Numbered from the stretch's first letter, positions 16,645 to 27,660 are shown. The stretch is DNA of 64,000 nt from an uncultured Desulfobulbaceae bacterium (GCA_947259225.1 CAMYLK010000004.1:1-64000), one strand, 5' to 3'. Numbers and translations are program-made. Notes: a model not told the origin generated them from the letters alone.

Positions 16645-18639
16645 CTATTTGAATTCGAGAATGACCTGGTCAACGGTCAGGCTGTCGCCCAGACCGGCAA
16701 CAATTTTAGCAACAACTCCATCCTGTTGTGCGCGGAGGACATTTTCCATTTTCATGGCTTCAATGATGGCCAGTTCCTCTCCGGCCTTTACATGCTGGCC
16801 TTCCTCGACGGTAAGTTTGACGAGCAGTCCGGGCATAGGTGCAAGAAGAAATCCGGTAATGTCTTTCTTTTCTTTCAGAGGCATGATCCTGTATAGTTCG
16901 GCTCCCCTGGGAGTCATGACAAGGCCGTTCTTTCTTAAGCCGCGGTGGGTAACTGAGTATCTGATACCGCGCCGTTTAACCTGAAAACAGTAGAGTTGAC
17001 CATTGATTGTTCCCCTGAAGATGGGTTGGCAGAAACACCAGTCGGTATGAATGACATAACTCTCGTTGTCATACTCGACGTGATGCTCCCCATTGGCCTG
17101 GACAGGCTTGACCTTGACCAGATGGTGTTCACCGTCAATAATAACCACCCACTCATCCAGCACCTTCCGCTCATGTCCCGCCAGCTGACCACTGAGTTTT
17201 GCCGCACGGTCCATATACAGACGATGCATGACACTGAGCACGGCAATGGACAGGGCCGGGTTGTCGTGGACAACGTCCGTATACTTGAAGCCGTGAGGGT
17301 ATTCCTGGGCAATAAAGTTGGTAGACAATCTTCCCGCCCTGAATCGTGGATGCGCCATGATAGCGGCGAGAAAAGGAATGTTGTGCTTGATTCCCCTGAT
17401 GAGATATTCATCCAGGGCGTCACCCATGAAGCTCATGGCAGTCTGCCGGTCCTCTCCCCAGGTTATCAGCTTGGAGATCATCGGATCGTAATACATTGAT
17501 ATTTCACCCCCCTCGTAAACACCAGTGTCCACGCGAACCCTGCCAGGCTCAATGCTGGGGGTGCGGTATTGGACCAGGCGCCCGGTTGAGGGCAGGAAAT
17601 CACGAAAAGGGTTTTCCGCATAAATTCTGGCTTCTATCGCACTGCCGTGGAGGGTGACATCATCCTGTGTAAGTGGCAGTTTTTCTCCGGCCGCAACCTT
17701 GAGCATGAGCTCTACCAGGTCAAGCCCGGTGATCAATTCTGTGACAGGATGTTCCACCTGCAGCCGGGTGTTCATTTCCAGAAAATAAAAATTGCGTTCC
17801 TGGTCGATAATGAACTCAACGGTGCCGGCTGAAACGTAGCTGACTGCCCTGGCAAGTGCCACCGCCTGCTCACCCATGGCCTTGCGGGTCAGTTCGTCAA
17901 TAAAGGGGGAGGGGGCTTCCTCAATGATTTTCTGATGACGGCGCTGGATGGAGCATTCCCGCTCGCCAAGGTAGATGATATTGCCATGGCTGTCTGCCAT
18001 TATCTGGATTTCAATATGCCGGGGTTCTTCGATGAATTTTTCAATCAAAATCCGGTCATCACCGAAATAGGATAAAGACTCGCTGGCACATCGCTCAAAT
18101 CCTTCCAGGCATTCATCGTCATTGAATGCGATACGAATACCCTTACCTCCGCCACCGGCAGATGCCTTCAACATCACCGGGTATCCAATTTCACGGGCAG
18201 CCTCAACGGCATGGTTCTTGTCACTGATTATGTCATCATATCCGGGAATGGTATTAACTCCGGCCCGGGCGGCAATTTTTTTCGAGGTGATTTTGTCACC
18301 CATGGAGGTGATGGCTTCAGCTGAAGGACCTATGAAGGTTATGCCTTCACGTTCAAGCAATTCACAGAATTCCGGATTTTCAGATAAAAATCCATAACCC
18401 GGGTGTATGGCCTCGGCTCCGGTTTCACGGCAGGCCTGGACTATCCGGTCCATATTGAGATAGCTGTCCATGGCGGCTGGAGGACCGATATTAACACTCT
18501 CGTCAGCCATTTTCACATGCAGGGCTCTTCTGTCGGCATCTGAATAGACAGCAACTGTTGCAATGCCCATTTCACGAGCAGTTTTTATAACCCGGCAGGC
18601 AATTTCACCCCGGTTGGCAATGAGGATCGTTGTAAACAT
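16645..18639 (-). CDS. pccA: Acyl-CoA (propionyl-CoA) carboxylase, biotin carboxylase/BCCP subunit
   Basis: The 664-residue biotin-dependent carboxylase alpha subunit starts with a biotin carboxylase core (MFTTILIANRGEIACRVIKTA; ATP-grasp loop KASAGGGGKGIRI near 160; EMNTRLQVEHPVTE near 290). A middle linker/BT-like region follows, then a C-terminal biotinyl domain with the EAMKMEN biotinylation site near 630. With pccB, 9 bp upstream, it forms a carboxylase that adds bicarbonate to propionyl-CoA using ATP. It is the last gene of the propionate operon. Substrate specificity is inferred from the operon: mutase, epimerase and propionyl-CoA synthetase are all present. Confidence 0.92.
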   Translation of the reverse strand: MFTTILIANRGEIACRVIKTAREMGIATVAVYSDADRRALHVKMADESVNIGPPAAMDSYLNMDRIVQACRETGAEAIHPGYGFLSENPEFCELLEREGITFIGPSAEAITSMGDKITSKKIAARAGVNTIPGYDDIISDKNHAVEAAREIGYPVMLKASAGGGGKGIRIAFNDDECLEGFERCASESLSYFGDDRILIEKFIEEPRHIEIQIMADSHGNIIYLGERECSIQRRHQKIIEEAPSPFIDELTRKAMGEQAVALARAVSYVSAGTVEFIIDQERNFYFLEMNTRLQVEHPVTELITGLDLVELMLKVAAGEKLPLTQDDVTLHGSAIEARIYAENPFRDFLPSTGRLVQYRTPSIEPGRVRVDTGVYEGGEISMYYDPMISKLITWGEDRQTAMSFMGDALDEYLIRGIKHNIPFLAAIMAHPRFRAGRLSTNFIAQEYPHGFKYTDVVHDNPALSIAVLSVMHRLYMDRAAKLSGQLAGHERKVLDEWVVIIDGEHHLVKVKPVQANGEHHVEYDNESYVIHTDWCFCQPIFRGTINGQLYCFQVKRRGIRYSVTHRGLRKNGLVMTPRGAELYRIMPLKEKKDITGFLLAPMPGLLVKLTVEEGQHVKAGEELAIIEAMKMENVLRAQQDGVVAKIVAGLGDSLTVDQVILEFK

Positions 18640-18648
18640 ATATAAACC

Positions 18649-20181
18649 TTACAAAGGAATATTCCCGTGCTTGCGCCACGGGTTTTTCAGTTTTTTGTTT
18701 TTGAGCATGGTCAGGGATCGACAGATGCGTTTACGTGTATGGCGTGGCATGATGACATCATCTATGAAGCCGCGACTTCCCGCTACAAAAGGGTTGGCAA
18801 ACCGCCTGGTGTATTCTTCTGTTTTCTGCAGAATTTTTTCCGGGTCTCCGGCATCCTTACGAAAGATGATCTCCACAGCTCCCTTGGGGCCCATGACAGC
18901 AATCTCGGCGGTTGGCCAGGCAAAGTTGACATCACCGCGCAGGTGTTTGGATGACATTACGTCGTACGCCCCCCCATATGCCTTACGGGTAATAAGGGTT
19001 ACCTTGGGAACTGTTGCCTCAGCATAGGCATACAGAAGTTTTGCGCCGTGTTTGATTATCCCCCCGTATTCCTGTGATGTGCCGGGCAAAAATCCGGGGA
19101 CATCGACAAAGGTGATGATAGGAATATTAAAGGCATCGCAGAACCGTACAAATCTGGCTGCCTTGCGGGCAGAAGCAATATCAAGGCAGCCGGCCAGAAT
19201 CATGGGCTGGTTGGCAACGATACCCACAGTCGAGCCTTCCATCCTGCCAAAGCCAATAATGATATTGGCGGCATACTCCGGCTGCAACTCGAAAAAGTCT
19301 CCTTCGTCCACTATTTTGAAGATGAGTTCCTTCATATCATAGGGTTTGTTTGGCTCACCAGGTATCAGGGTGTCCAGGGAATTTTCAACACGTTCAGCAG
19401 GGTCGTTGCAGGGCCAAATGGGTGGTTTCTCCTTGTTATTAGAAGGGAGAAAATTAAGAAAACGCCTCAGCATCAGGAGTCCTTCAACTCCATTTTCAAA
19501 GGCCAGGTCCGCTACTCCGGATTTGCGGGAATGGGTCTGTGCTCCACCCAGGTCTTCCGCCGTCACTTCTTCATGGGTCACAGTTTTCACTACGTCAGGG
19601 CCGGTAACAAACATGTATGAGCTGTCCTTGATCATGAATATAAAATCGGTCATGGCGGGAGAATAGACTGCACCTCCTGCACAAGGCCCCATGATCATCG
19701 AGATCTGCGGAATGACACCTGAAGCAAGGACATTTCGTTGGAAGACGTCGGCGTAACCTGCCAGCGAGTCAACACCTTCATGGATGCGGGCCCCGCCGGA
19801 GTCATTGAGGCCGACAACCGGGGCTCCGACTTTCATAGCATGGTCCATTATTTTACAGATTTTTTCGGCATGGGCTGCGGAAAGCGACCCCCCGAAGACC
19901 GTAAAATCCTGGCTGAAGACGAAAACCAGGCGGCCGCATACCGTTCCATAGCCTGTCACAACGCCATCACCGGGCACGGTTTTCTTGTCCATGTCAAAGT
20001 CGACGCACCGGTGCTCGACGAACATATCCCATTCTTCAAAACTGCCGGCATCAAGAAAAAGCTCGATCCGCTCCCGGGCCGTCATTTTTCCCTTGGCATG
20101 CTGCTGGTCAACCCGTTTCTGGCCGCCGCCGAGTCTTGCTGCTGCCCGCTTTGCTTCAAGCTGTTCTATGATATCCTGCAT
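18649..20181 (-). CDS. pccB: Acyl-CoA (propionyl-CoA) carboxylase, carboxyltransferase subunit
   Basis: The 510-residue carboxyltransferase beta subunit is of the PccB/MmdA type. It has two crotonase-like halves, [15 protein letters not shown] with the GG/GP oxyanion segment ([13 protein letters not shown]) in the first and [35 protein letters not shown] in the second. It transfers carboxyl from biotin to propionyl-CoA, giving (S)-methylmalonyl-CoA. GAGGGAACACC precedes the ATG. The same family serves in sodium-pumping decarboxylases and transcarboxylase, but the full biotin carboxylase partner downstream argues for an ATP-dependent carboxylase. Confidence 0.93.
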   Translation of the reverse strand: MQDIIEQLEAKRAAARLGGGQKRVDQQHAKGKMTARERIELFLDAGSFEEWDMFVEHRCVDFDMDKKTVPGDGVVTGYGTVCGRLVFVFSQDFTVFGGSLSAAHAEKICKIMDHAMKVGAPVVGLNDSGGARIHEGVDSLAGYADVFQRNVLASGVIPQISMIMGPCAGGAVYSPAMTDFIFMIKDSSYMFVTGPDVVKTVTHEEVTAEDLGGAQTHSRKSGVADLAFENGVEGLLMLRRFLNFLPSNNKEKPPIWPCNDPAERVENSLDTLIPGEPNKPYDMKELIFKIVDEGDFFELQPEYAANIIIGFGRMEGSTVGIVANQPMILAGCLDIASARKAARFVRFCDAFNIPIITFVDVPGFLPGTSQEYGGIIKHGAKLLYAYAEATVPKVTLITRKAYGGAYDVMSSKHLRGDVNFAWPTAEIAVMGPKGAVEIIFRKDAGDPEKILQKTEEYTRRFANPFVAGSRGFIDDVIMPRHTRKRICRSLTMLKNKKLKNPWRKHGNIPL

Positions 20182-20203
20182 GGTGTTCCCTCACCTTTTC
20201 AGT

Positions 20204-20605
20204 CTATTTCTTCTCACAGATTTCAGTAAGGACGCCGTGAGTTGATTTGGGATGTAAAAATGCTATTCGTTTTTCACCCGCACCCTCAACCGGAGTAGGG
20301 TTGATGAGTGTACAGCCTTTTTTTTCAGCTTGCTCAAGCTGCCCTTCAATATCGTCACTCAGGTAACCGATATGATGTATCCCCTCCCCTTTCTGTTCCA
20401 GGAATCTGGCTACAGGGCTTGAGGGATCTGTCGGTTCGAGCAACTCAATATGCGTTTCCCCTACAGTGAAAAAAGCTGTCCGAACCTTTTGCGAATGAAC
20501 CTCTTCAATACGTTCGCATTTCAGCCCAAGGACATCCTCATAAAAATTGCGTGCCTTTTCAATGGAATAGACAGCAATACCGATGTGGTCAATTTTTTTT
20601 AACAT
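20204..20605 (-). CDS. mce: Methylmalonyl-CoA epimerase
   Basis: From ATG 20605 this is a 133-residue vicinal-oxygen-chelate protein made of two beta-alpha-beta-beta-beta modules, opening KKIDHIGIAVYSIEKAR and with GIHHIGYLSDDIEGQL in the second module. The metal ligands of this family (His7, the Gln/Glu positions and His near 87) are in place. It interconverts (S)- and (R)-methylmalonyl-CoA between the carboxylase and the mutase. It lies 20 bp after mcmA and 22 bp before pccB. A longer in-frame start at 20683 would overlap mcmA and is less likely. Confidence 0.93.
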   Translation of the reverse strand: MLKKIDHIGIAVYSIEKARNFYEDVLGLKCERIEEVHSQKVRTAFFTVGETHIELLEPTDPSSPVARFLEQKGEGIHHIGYLSDDIEGQLEQAEKKGCTLINPTPVEGAGEKRIAFLHPKSTHGVLTEICEKK

Positions 20606-20625
20606 ACTATTATTGTACCACGCTA

Positions 20626-22269
20626 CTACCGATACTCTCCAAATACTTTTCGTAATACACCGCAGATTTCTCCCAGGGAGCAATAGAGGCGAACGGCCTT
20701 GAGGACCGGCTCCATGAGGTTTTTGTCGGTATGGGAGGCTTGCTCCAGTTCATTGAGGGCTTTCCGGACAGCTTCATTATCTCTGTCGGCTTTGATATCG
20801 GCCAGCCGTCTTACCTGTTGGTCCTCGATCTCTTCGTCAACACGGAGAACTGGCACGGTTGATTCCTCTTCAACCTGGAATTCGTTTACCCCGACAATAA
20901 TACGACCCCCCCCCTCTATCTCCTGCTGGTAGTGATAACTGGCATCTTCAATCTGGCTCTGGATAAAACCGTTTTCAATACAGGCAACCACTCCGCCGGC
21001 CTCGTCAATGTGCCGTATAAGTTCTCGGGCCTCATCTTCAATGGTGTCGGTGAGCTGCTCGATGTAGTATGAACCGGCCAGGGGATCGATCGTGTCCGCA
21101 ACCCCGGATTCATGCGCAATAATCTGCTGAGTGCGAAGCGCCGTCCGAACCGAGTCCTCAGTCGGCAGGCTTAAGGCTTCGTCCCGGGAATTTGTATGCA
21201 GGGACTGGGTTCCGCCGAGAACGGCAGCAAGAGCCTGAATTGTGACCCGGACAATGTTATTGTCAACCTGCTGGGCGGTGAGTGTATTGCCGGCAGTCTG
21301 AGTATGGAAGCGCAGCATCATGGATGCTGGATTTTCGGCTTCAAACCTTTCTTTCATGATACGGGCCCACATTCTTCTGGCCGCCCGGAACTTGGCAACC
21401 TCTTCCAGCAGGTTGGAGGAGGCGTTAAAGAAAAAGGCCAGCCTTCTGGCAAAGATATCAAGCTCGAGCCCAGCGTCCAGGGCAGTCTGAACATAGGTGA
21501 TACCGTTCGCCAGGGTGAAAGCTACCTCCTGGGCTGCAGTAGAACCTGCTTCACGAATATGATAACCGGAAATGGAAATGGTGTTAAAAAGCGGTGCCTT
21601 GTCAGCACACCACTGAAAAATATTGGTGATCAAACGAAGGCTCGGACGGGGAGGAAATATATACGTCCCCCGGGCAACATATTCCTTGAGAATATCGTTT
21701 TGAATGGTACCCCGCAGCTTGCCGCTGCTGGTTCCTTGTTTTTCAGCAACCGCAACATACATTGCCAGAAGAACCATGGCAGGGGAGTTGATGGTCATGG
21801 AAGTGGAGATTGTATCCAGGGGAATTTTTTTAAAGAGAATTTCCATATCAGCCATGGTATCTATAGCAACTCCTACCTTGCCGACTTCACCCAGGCTCAT
21901 GGGATCATCAGAATCGTATCCGATCTGGGTGGGAAGGTCGAAGGCGACTGACAGGCCGGTCTGTCCCTGGTCAAGGAGATAACGGTAACGCTTGTTGGAC
22001 TCGGCAGCGGTAGAGAAACCTGCATACTGGCGCATGGTCCAGTAACGCCCCCTGTACATGGTTGGCTGTACACCCCGGGTAAAGGGATAGCGTCCCGGAA
22101 ATCCAAGTTCTGCAAGATAGTTGTCATCCATGACTTCAGGCAGGGCCAGACGGGATACAGTTCGACCCCCGTGACAGGCAAACTGTTTTTTTCGTTCCGG
22201 GAACCTGGCAAGACTCTTGGCGAGTTCTTCTTTTTCCCAGTTCTCGACAGCGGGATGTTTTTTTGTCAT
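20626..22269 (-). CDS. mcmA: Methylmalonyl-CoA mutase, catalytic (large) subunit
   Basis: The 547-residue TIM-barrel subunit carries the family signature [15 protein letters not shown] near 110, [21 protein letters not shown] near 230 and [16 protein letters not shown] near 360. It stops before the cobalamin domain, which is encoded separately as mcmB. This is the split form common in Archaea and Desulfobacterota. It rearranges (R)-methylmalonyl-CoA to succinyl-CoA with adenosylcobalamin. Its ATG overlaps the meaB stop as TGATG, so translation is probably coupled. Confidence 0.95.
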   Translation of the reverse strand: MTKKHPAVENWEKEELAKSLARFPERKKQFACHGGRTVSRLALPEVMDDNYLAELGFPGRYPFTRGVQPTMYRGRYWTMRQYAGFSTAAESNKRYRYLLDQGQTGLSVAFDLPTQIGYDSDDPMSLGEVGKVGVAIDTMADMEILFKKIPLDTISTSMTINSPAMVLLAMYVAVAEKQGTSSGKLRGTIQNDILKEYVARGTYIFPPRPSLRLITNIFQWCADKAPLFNTISISGYHIREAGSTAAQEVAFTLANGITYVQTALDAGLELDIFARRLAFFFNASSNLLEEVAKFRAARRMWARIMKERFEAENPASMMLRFHTQTAGNTLTAQQVDNNIVRVTIQALAAVLGGTQSLHTNSRDEALSLPTEDSVRTALRTQQIIAHESGVADTIDPLAGSYYIEQLTDTIEDEARELIRHIDEAGGVVACIENGFIQSQIEDASYHYQQEIEGGGRIIVGVNEFQVEEESTVPVLRVDEEIEDQQVRRLADIKADRDNEAVRKALNELEQASHTDKNLMEPVLKAVRLYCSLGEICGVLRKVFGEYR

Positions 22270-23186
22270 CAGATTTTGTCCCCTACCAGTTGCCGGATAA
22301 TTTCTTCAGCTGTTAAACGCGGGTCAAGAACTGTTTCCCGTGAGTCAATAAGGCGCGCCAGGCGAGGGCGCATGATTTCAACGGCCCAATCCATCGTTTC
22401 AAGAAAAGAGGACTGTTGGCGTCTCTTTTCAAGCGTGCCGTCCCCGCGAAATTTTTTTTCTATAACCCGGAATTGTTCCATCAGCTCTTTCACGCCCACA
22501 TTTTCATTGGCGATTGTTTTCAGCAATCGGGTGTGCCGGTCATCACTGTTAGAAAAAACAGTTCCAAGGTCAAGCAGCATTTTTTCTGTTCCCGGCTGAT
22601 CGGACTTGTTGATGACAATAAGGTCGGCAACCTCGAGAATTCCAGCTTTCATGGCCTGGATGTCGTCACCGAAACCCGGGGCCAGGATCATGGCCGTGAT
22701 GTCTGCTAACCGAATGATGTCCATCTCTGATTGTCCGATACCGACAGTTTCAATGATAACTGTTTTGCAACCGCTCGCTGCCATGATCCTTACGGTCGCT
22801 CCAGCCGAGGCACAGAGTCCGCCTAACCGCCCACGGGTGGCCATGGAGCGGACCACAACATCCTTGTCCAGTGCATGATCCATCATCCGTATCCGGTCAC
22901 CGAGCAGTGCTCCTCCGGAAACAGGAGATGAGGGGTCGACGGCAATGATTCCGACACGTTCATTCTGCTGGCGTAACTGTTCGATCAGTCTGCCGGTAAG
23001 GGTTGATTTGCCGGCACCGGGTGGACCTGTAATGCCAAGGATAAGTGATGACTCGATGCGCTCCTGATCAAGACCCTGGAGGATTTGTGCAGCGGGCTCA
23101 TCCTGGTTCTCAACCAGGGAGATGGCCCTGCCAATACTTCTGGAGTCACCGTCGTGGACCCGCTGGAGGATTTCTGTGGTCTTCAT
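22269..23186 (-). CDS. meaB: Methylmalonyl-CoA mutase-associated GTPase MeaB
   Basis: The 305-residue G3E/ArgK-type GTPase has P-loop GPPGAGKST near 56, a switch region with [18 protein letters not shown], and NKSD near 195 for guanine recognition. MeaB gates adenosylcobalamin loading and protects mutase from inactivation. Position between the two mutase subunits, with one-base TGATG overlaps on both sides, fits this role rather than transport-linked ArgK activity. Confidence 0.95.
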   Translation of the reverse strand: MKTTEILQRVHDGDSRSIGRAISLVENQDEPAAQILQGLDQERIESSLILGITGPPGAGKSTLTGRLIEQLRQQNERVGIIAVDPSSPVSGGALLGDRIRMMDHALDKDVVVRSMATRGRLGGLCASAGATVRIMAASGCKTVIIETVGIGQSEMDIIRLADITAMILAPGFGDDIQAMKAGILEVADLIVINKSDQPGTEKMLLDLGTVFSNSDDRHTRLLKTIANENVGVKELMEQFRVIEKKFRGDGTLEKRRQQSSFLETMDWAVEIMRPRLARLIDSRETVLDPRLTAEEIIRQLVGDKI

Positions 23187-23599
23187 CAGCTTCTTTGACT
23201 GTGCTGAGAACGGCAGGCTGTAGTAAAGGCATCGATAATTTCCTGCACCGGTGTTCCCGGAGTGAAAATGGCATGAATGCCGCCATTTCTCAACTTGTCA
23301 AAGTCTTCTTGCGGAATTATGCCCCCGCCCAGAACAGGTATGTCTGGAGCCCCTGCCTGTTTCAGGGCTTCAACCACAGCCGGAAAAAGCCGCAGATGTG
23401 CTCCGGACATTGATGACAGCCCAACAGCCGCGACATCTTCCTGAACAGCAGACGCAGCGATTTCTTCAGGTGTTCTCCGAATACCTGTGTAGACGACTTC
23501 AAATCCTGCATCGCGAAGAGCACGTGCAATAAATTTTGCTCCTCTATCATGGCCGTCTAATCCCGGTTTGCCGATGAGAACTCTGAAATTTTCAGCCAT
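23186..23599 (-). CDS. mcmB: Methylmalonyl-CoA mutase, cobalamin-binding (small) subunit
   Basis: The 137-residue flavodoxin-like B12 domain has the base-off/His-on motif [10 protein letters not shown] (DxHxxG type) near residue 14, a GLSSMSGAH segment near 80 and GGGIIPQED near 97. It completes the heteromeric mutase with McmA. The ATG lies 57 bp after the sucD stop. Confidence 0.95.
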   Translation of the reverse strand: MAENFRVLIGKPGLDGHDRGAKFIARALRDAGFEVVYTGIRRTPEEIAASAVQEDVAAVGLSSMSGAHLRLFPAVVEALKQAGAPDIPVLGGGIIPQEDFDKLRNGGIHAIFTPGTPVQEIIDAFTTACRSQHSQRS

Positions 23600-23656
23600 G
23601 TCAGTTATCTCCTGAATATGTGACGTGTATCTTTATTTAAGAAAAGTTGCAGCTTC

Positions 23657-24529
23657 TCATTGTTGAAAGATACGCTTACAGAACTGTCCAAGATTACCAA
23701 GATTTTCGCAAACATGGATACCATTTTCACGCATCACTTTTATTTTTCCGTCTGCGGTGCCGGCTCCGCCACTGATAATTGCGCCGGCATGGCCCATTCG
23801 CCTGCCTGGCGGTGCGGTCAGGCCGGCTATAAAACCGACCACGGGTTTGCGGAGATTTTCTGTGATAAAGAGGGCAGCATCCTCTTCGGCATTACCCCCG
23901 ATTTCACCGACCAGGACAATTCCTTCGGTATGTTCGTCATTCTTGAATGCATCTAGGCAATCAATAAAATTCGTTCCGATAACCGGATCACCCCCAATAC
24001 CTATGCAGGTTGACTGGCCCAGTCCTTCACGTGAGAGCTGGTAGACGACCTCGTAGGTCAGGGTCCCTGACCTGGAGATAACTCCTATGTTTCCAGGAGT
24101 GTGGATGGAACCGGGCATAATGCCTATTTTACATACTCCCGGGGTGATGATGCCAGGACAGTTGGGCCCGATGAGCCGGCTGCCGGAAGACTTAAGAACG
24201 TTTTTGACCTGCAGCATGTCATGCAGGGGAATACCCTCTGTGATGCAGACAATAAGTCCGACACCGGCATCAGCCGCCTCCATGATCGCATCGGCAGCAA
24301 ATCCTGGAGGAACAAATATAAGAGACGTGTTCGCCCCTGTTTCCTCCACTGCGGAACGGACTGTGTTGAACACAGGAACACCATCTACCTGCTGTCCTTC
24401 TTTTCCAGGGGTTACCCCCGCGACAACAGGCGTCCCGTAGTCAATACACTGGCGGGCATGAAAACTGCCTTCCCGACCGGTGATACCCTGCACAAGAACT
24501 CTGGTATTATTATCAGCAAAGATGCTCAT
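23657..24529 (-). CDS. sucD: Succinyl-CoA synthetase, alpha subunit
   Basis: The 290-residue CoA-binding subunit opens with a Rossmann CoA-binding half ([20 protein letters not shown]). The phosphohistidine loop is [17 protein letters not shown] near 246. With SucC it converts succinyl-CoA, ADP/GDP and phosphate to succinate and ATP/GTP, recovering energy at the end of propionate oxidation. It overlaps the sucC stop by 4 bp (ATGA). Confidence 0.96.
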   Translation of the reverse strand: MSIFADNNTRVLVQGITGREGSFHARQCIDYGTPVVAGVTPGKEGQQVDGVPVFNTVRSAVEETGANTSLIFVPPGFAADAIMEAADAGVGLIVCITEGIPLHDMLQVKNVLKSSGSRLIGPNCPGIITPGVCKIGIMPGSIHTPGNIGVISRSGTLTYEVVYQLSREGLGQSTCIGIGGDPVIGTNFIDCLDAFKNDEHTEGIVLVGEIGGNAEEDAALFITENLRKPVVGFIAGLTAPPGRRMGHAGAIISGGAGTADGKIKVMRENGIHVCENLGNLGQFCKRIFQQ

Positions 24530-25689
24530 ACGGTACCTGCCAACTCAGAGATCTTAGCTGCAGCGTCGGAAAGGTCAGCTGCACTTATCAGCTCCAGCCC
24601 GGACTCATTGAGTATTTTTCTTCCTTCTTCTACATTGGTCCCTTCCATCCTGACGACAACCGGTACCGGCAGGCCGACTTTGTTTGCAGCTTCAACCACC
24701 CCGTTAGCCAGTATATCGCAGCGAAGGATACCGCCAAATATATTAACAAGGATACCCTTTACTTTGGGATCGGAGAGGATAATTCGAAAGCCGTTTTCAA
24801 TCATCTCTTTGCTGGCACCTCCACCGACATCCAGAAAATTAGCCGGCTCCGCGCCTGCCTGTTTTATCATGTCCATGGTGGCCATGGCGAGACCGGCACC
24901 ATTGACCATGTTACCGATGTTGCCGTCGAGGCGGATATAGTTGAGATTGTGTTTGGCGGCCTCAGCCTCAAGCGGGTCCTCTTCTGAAGGGTCATGCAGC
25001 TCGGCTAGCTCAGGGTGTCGGAACAGGGCGCTGGAATCTATCTCCACCTTGGCATCCAGTGCAATGAAATTGCCTTTCGGAGTTACCGCCAGCGGATTGA
25101 TTTCTGCGAGCAGCAAATCCTTTGTAACAACAAGACGGAAAAGGCGCTTCAGGAGAACGGTAAATTCCTTGAACTGTGCCCCGGTCAGGCCCAGGCCAAA
25201 AGCTGTCTGCCTGAGGTGAAAGGGCTGTATCCCGGTAAGGGGATCTACAGCAACGCGGATTATTTCTTCCGGTGTTGCTTCGGCAACTTCTTCTATGTTC
25301 ATTCCTCCTGCCCGGGAGGCAATAATCATAATTGCAGCACTTTCACGGTCCGGCAGGACAGACAGATACAATTCCTGTTCGATATTACACCCCTGTTCAA
25401 CAAGTACCCGTGAGACAGTATGACCCGTACCTTCAGTCTGTGCCGTAGCAAGGATCATGCCGAGGATGGCACGAGCAGCTTCTTCTGCTTCACTGGCATT
25501 GTTAACGACCCTTATACCGCCTGCTTTTCCTCGTCCACCTGCATGGACCTGGGCCTTAACAGCAGCAGGATAGCCCATTGAATCCGCAGCACTCACTGCA
25601 TCTTTGACGCTTGATACGGTTTTTCCTTCCGGAACAGGCAAACCGCCACTGCGCAATAATGCCTTGGCCTGGTATTCGTGAATTTTCAC
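24526..25689 (-). CDS. sucC: Succinyl-CoA synthetase, beta subunit
   Basis: The 387-residue ATP-grasp subunit starts [37 protein letters not shown] lies near 45, LAEINPLAV near 195 and [17 protein letters not shown] near 320. It is coupled by 4-bp ATGA overlaps to prpE upstream and sucD downstream. A dedicated copy within this operon suggests regulation by propionate metabolism rather than a general TCA cycle. Confidence 0.96.
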   Translation of the reverse strand: MKIHEYQAKALLRSGGLPVPEGKTVSSVKDAVSAADSMGYPAAVKAQVHAGGRGKAGGIRVVNNASEAEEAARAILGMILATAQTEGTGHTVSRVLVEQGCNIEQELYLSVLPDRESAAIMIIASRAGGMNIEEVAEATPEEIIRVAVDPLTGIQPFHLRQTAFGLGLTGAQFKEFTVLLKRLFRLVVTKDLLLAEINPLAVTPKGNFIALDAKVEIDSSALFRHPELAELHDPSEEDPLEAEAAKHNLNYIRLDGNIGNMVNGAGLAMATMDMIKQAGAEPANFLDVGGGASKEMIENGFRIILSDPKVKGILVNIFGGILRCDILANGVVEAANKVGLPVPVVVRMEGTNVEEGRKILNESGLELISAADLSDAAAKISELAGTV

Positions 25690-27578
25690 CCGGGATACCC
25701 TAACTTCTTCAGGTCTTCGGTGATTTCATCCAGAATTACCGGGTCGTCGATGGTCGACGGCATACGGTATTCCTTGCCGGCAGCAATGGCCCGCATCGTA
25801 CCTCGCAGGATTTTACCTGAGCGGGTTTTAGGCAGTCGCTTGACAACAGCCGTTTCCCTGTAGCAGGCAATGGGTCCGATCTGGTTTCGAACCATCTGGA
25901 CCAGTTCTGTCTTGATCTCCTCTTCATCCCTTGAAACACCTGCTTTCAGCACAATAAGGCCGACCGGTTTCTGGCCTTTCAGTTCGTCGTCTGTCCCGAA
26001 AACTGCACATTCGGCCACATCCTGATGGGTAGAGACAACCTCTTCCATGGCGCCGGTTGACAACCGGTGACCGGCAATATTGATAACGTCGTCTATTCGC
26101 CCCATGACATAAATATAGCCGTCCTCGTCCATATATCCGCCGTCACTGGTTTCATAGTATCCGGGGAAGGCTTCCATGTATGATTTGACAAAACGCTCGT
26201 CATTACGCCACAGCGTAGCCAGGGTACCGGGAGGAAGGGGCAGCTTGATCACTATATTGCCCTCCTGTCCCGGTTCAAGTTCATTACCTGCATCATCGAG
26301 AATGCGGACATCATAACCAGGAACGGGTTTGGTCGGTGACCCTGCCTTGACCGAAAACTGTTCGATACCCATGGGGTTGGCGACAATTGCCCAGGCAGTT
26401 TCAGTCTGCCACCAGTGATCGATAACAGGTACCTTCAACAGGTCACTGGCCCAGTGGTAGGTGTCTGGGTCAAGCCGTTCACCGGCAAGAAAAAGGGTTT
26501 GAAAACCATCAAGGTTGTATTTTTTTAAAAATTCGCCTTTGGGATCTTCTTTCTTGATAGCTCGAAAAGCAGTAGGCGCAGTGAACAGAACCTTAACATT
26601 GTGCTGGTTGATGACCCGCCAGAATGCTCCGGCATCGGGAGTTCCGATGGGTTTCCCTTCATAAATGATGGTTGTGCATCCGTAGAACAGGGGGCCATAG
26701 ATAATATAAGAATGGCCGACGACCCAGCCCACGTCCGAAGCTGCCCAGTACACATCTCCGGGTTTAACTTTATAGATGTTTTTCATGGACCAGTTGAGCG
26801 CAACTGCATGTCCACCATTGTCACGCATGACACCCTTGGGCATACCCGTGGTTCCCGATGTATACAGAATGTACAGTGGGTCGGTCGCCTGGACCGGAAC
26901 ACAATCTGCCGGCTGGGCATCCTGGATAATGTCTTCCCAGTTAACATCACGACTGTTACTGAGTTCAGCGGTAACACAATCACGCTGGAAGATGATACAT
27001 TTGTCCGGCTTGTGATCAGATTGTTCAATGGCAGTGTCAACCAGAGGTTTATAGGCCAGTGTCTTTTTGCCTTCGATTGCCCCGGACGCTATTATGATTG
27101 CTTTCGGCTGCGCGTGATCAATCCTGATGGCCAGCTCATGGGCCGCAAATCCACCGAAAACGACAGAATGGACAGCCCCGATCCGGGCACATGCCAGCAT
27201 GGCCACGGCAGCTTCCGGGATCATCGGCATATATATAATGACTGTATCACCCTTGTTTATGCCCTGAGCACGAAGTGCTCCCGCAAACCCTGCAACCCGT
27301 TCCTGGAGCTCTCTGTAGGTGATTTTTGTAATAGTACCGGTTACAGGACTGTCATGGATGATGGCGACCTGGTCACCCCGTCCGCTTTCCACATGCCGGT
27401 CTACGGCATTGTAGCAAGTGTTCAGTTCTCCACCCCTGAACCAGCGATAAAATGGAGGGTTGGAACGGTCAACCACACTGTCCCATTTTTGGTACCAGTC
27501 AATACCTTCTGCTGCTTCCGCCCAGAATTCTTCCGGATCATCAATACTTTTCCTGAAATTTGTCTCATAGGTGCTCAT
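25686..27578 (-). CDS. prpE: Propionyl-CoA (short-chain acyl-CoA) synthetase
   Basis: The 630-residue AMP-forming acyl-CoA synthetase has an acetyl-CoA-synthetase N-terminal segment (WYQKWDSVVDRSNPPFYRWF), the AMP-binding loop YTSGTTGMPKGV near 240, the WWQTETAW motif near 395 and a C-terminal catalytic lysine in TRSGKILRG near 590. Overall it is closer to PrpE than to Acs, and the operon points to propionate. It activates propionate to propionyl-CoA, the entry step. GGGAG six bases before the ATG gives a good ribosome site. It is the first gene of the operon. Confidence 0.88.
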   Translation of the reverse strand: MSTYETNFRKSIDDPEEFWAEAAEGIDWYQKWDSVVDRSNPPFYRWFRGGELNTCYNAVDRHVESGRGDQVAIIHDSPVTGTITKITYRELQERVAGFAGALRAQGINKGDTVIIYMPMIPEAAVAMLACARIGAVHSVVFGGFAAHELAIRIDHAQPKAIIIASGAIEGKKTLAYKPLVDTAIEQSDHKPDKCIIFQRDCVTAELSNSRDVNWEDIIQDAQPADCVPVQATDPLYILYTSGTTGMPKGVMRDNGGHAVALNWSMKNIYKVKPGDVYWAASDVGWVVGHSYIIYGPLFYGCTTIIYEGKPIGTPDAGAFWRVINQHNVKVLFTAPTAFRAIKKEDPKGEFLKKYNLDGFQTLFLAGERLDPDTYHWASDLLKVPVIDHWWQTETAWAIVANPMGIEQFSVKAGSPTKPVPGYDVRILDDAGNELEPGQEGNIVIKLPLPPGTLATLWRNDERFVKSYMEAFPGYYETSDGGYMDEDGYIYVMGRIDDVINIAGHRLSTGAMEEVVSTHQDVAECAVFGTDDELKGQKPVGLIVLKAGVSRDEEEIKTELVQMVRNQIGPIACYRETAVVKRLPKTRSGKILRGTMRAIAAGKEYRMPSTIDDPVILDEITEDLKKLGYPG

Positions 27579-27611
27579 TCTTTACTCCCTTATGAACAGG
27601 TTGCTTAAAAA

Positions 27612-27626
27612 TAGTAATTTTTACTA
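27612..27626. promoter_or_regulatory. Perfect palindrome near the propionate operon start (possible operator)
   Basis: TAGTAA-TTT-TTACTA is a perfect 6-bp inverted repeat located just downstream of the predicted -10 of the prpE promoter. This is where a repressor would block transcription. No regulator gene is adjacent. Confidence 0.35.
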
Positions 27627-27631
27627 GAACG

Positions 27632-27660
27632 TCTATACCCAATCGTTGAAAGGACTGCAA
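27632..27660 (-). promoter_or_regulatory. Candidate sigma70 promoter of the propionate operon
   Basis: On the minus strand TTGCAG (complement of 27655-27660) is separated by exactly 17 bp from TATAGA (27632-27637). It lies about 55 bp upstream of the prpE ATG. Each box matches consensus at four of six positions. Confidence 0.4.

Noticed and set aside
22269..23186. meaB as an amino-acid transport ATPase (ArgK)
   Set aside because: Its position between mutase subunits with one-base overlaps favours the MeaB chaperone role.
24101..24940. A 279-codon frame antisense to sucC/sucD
   Set aside because: Same reason: it spans the overlap of two well-conserved genes and has low-complexity serine/proline content typical of antisense frames.
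26601..27608. A 335-codon open frame antisense to prpE
   Set aside because: It mirrors the coding frame of a clear acyl-CoA synthetase, has no recognisable motif and no ribosome site. It is a shadow frame.
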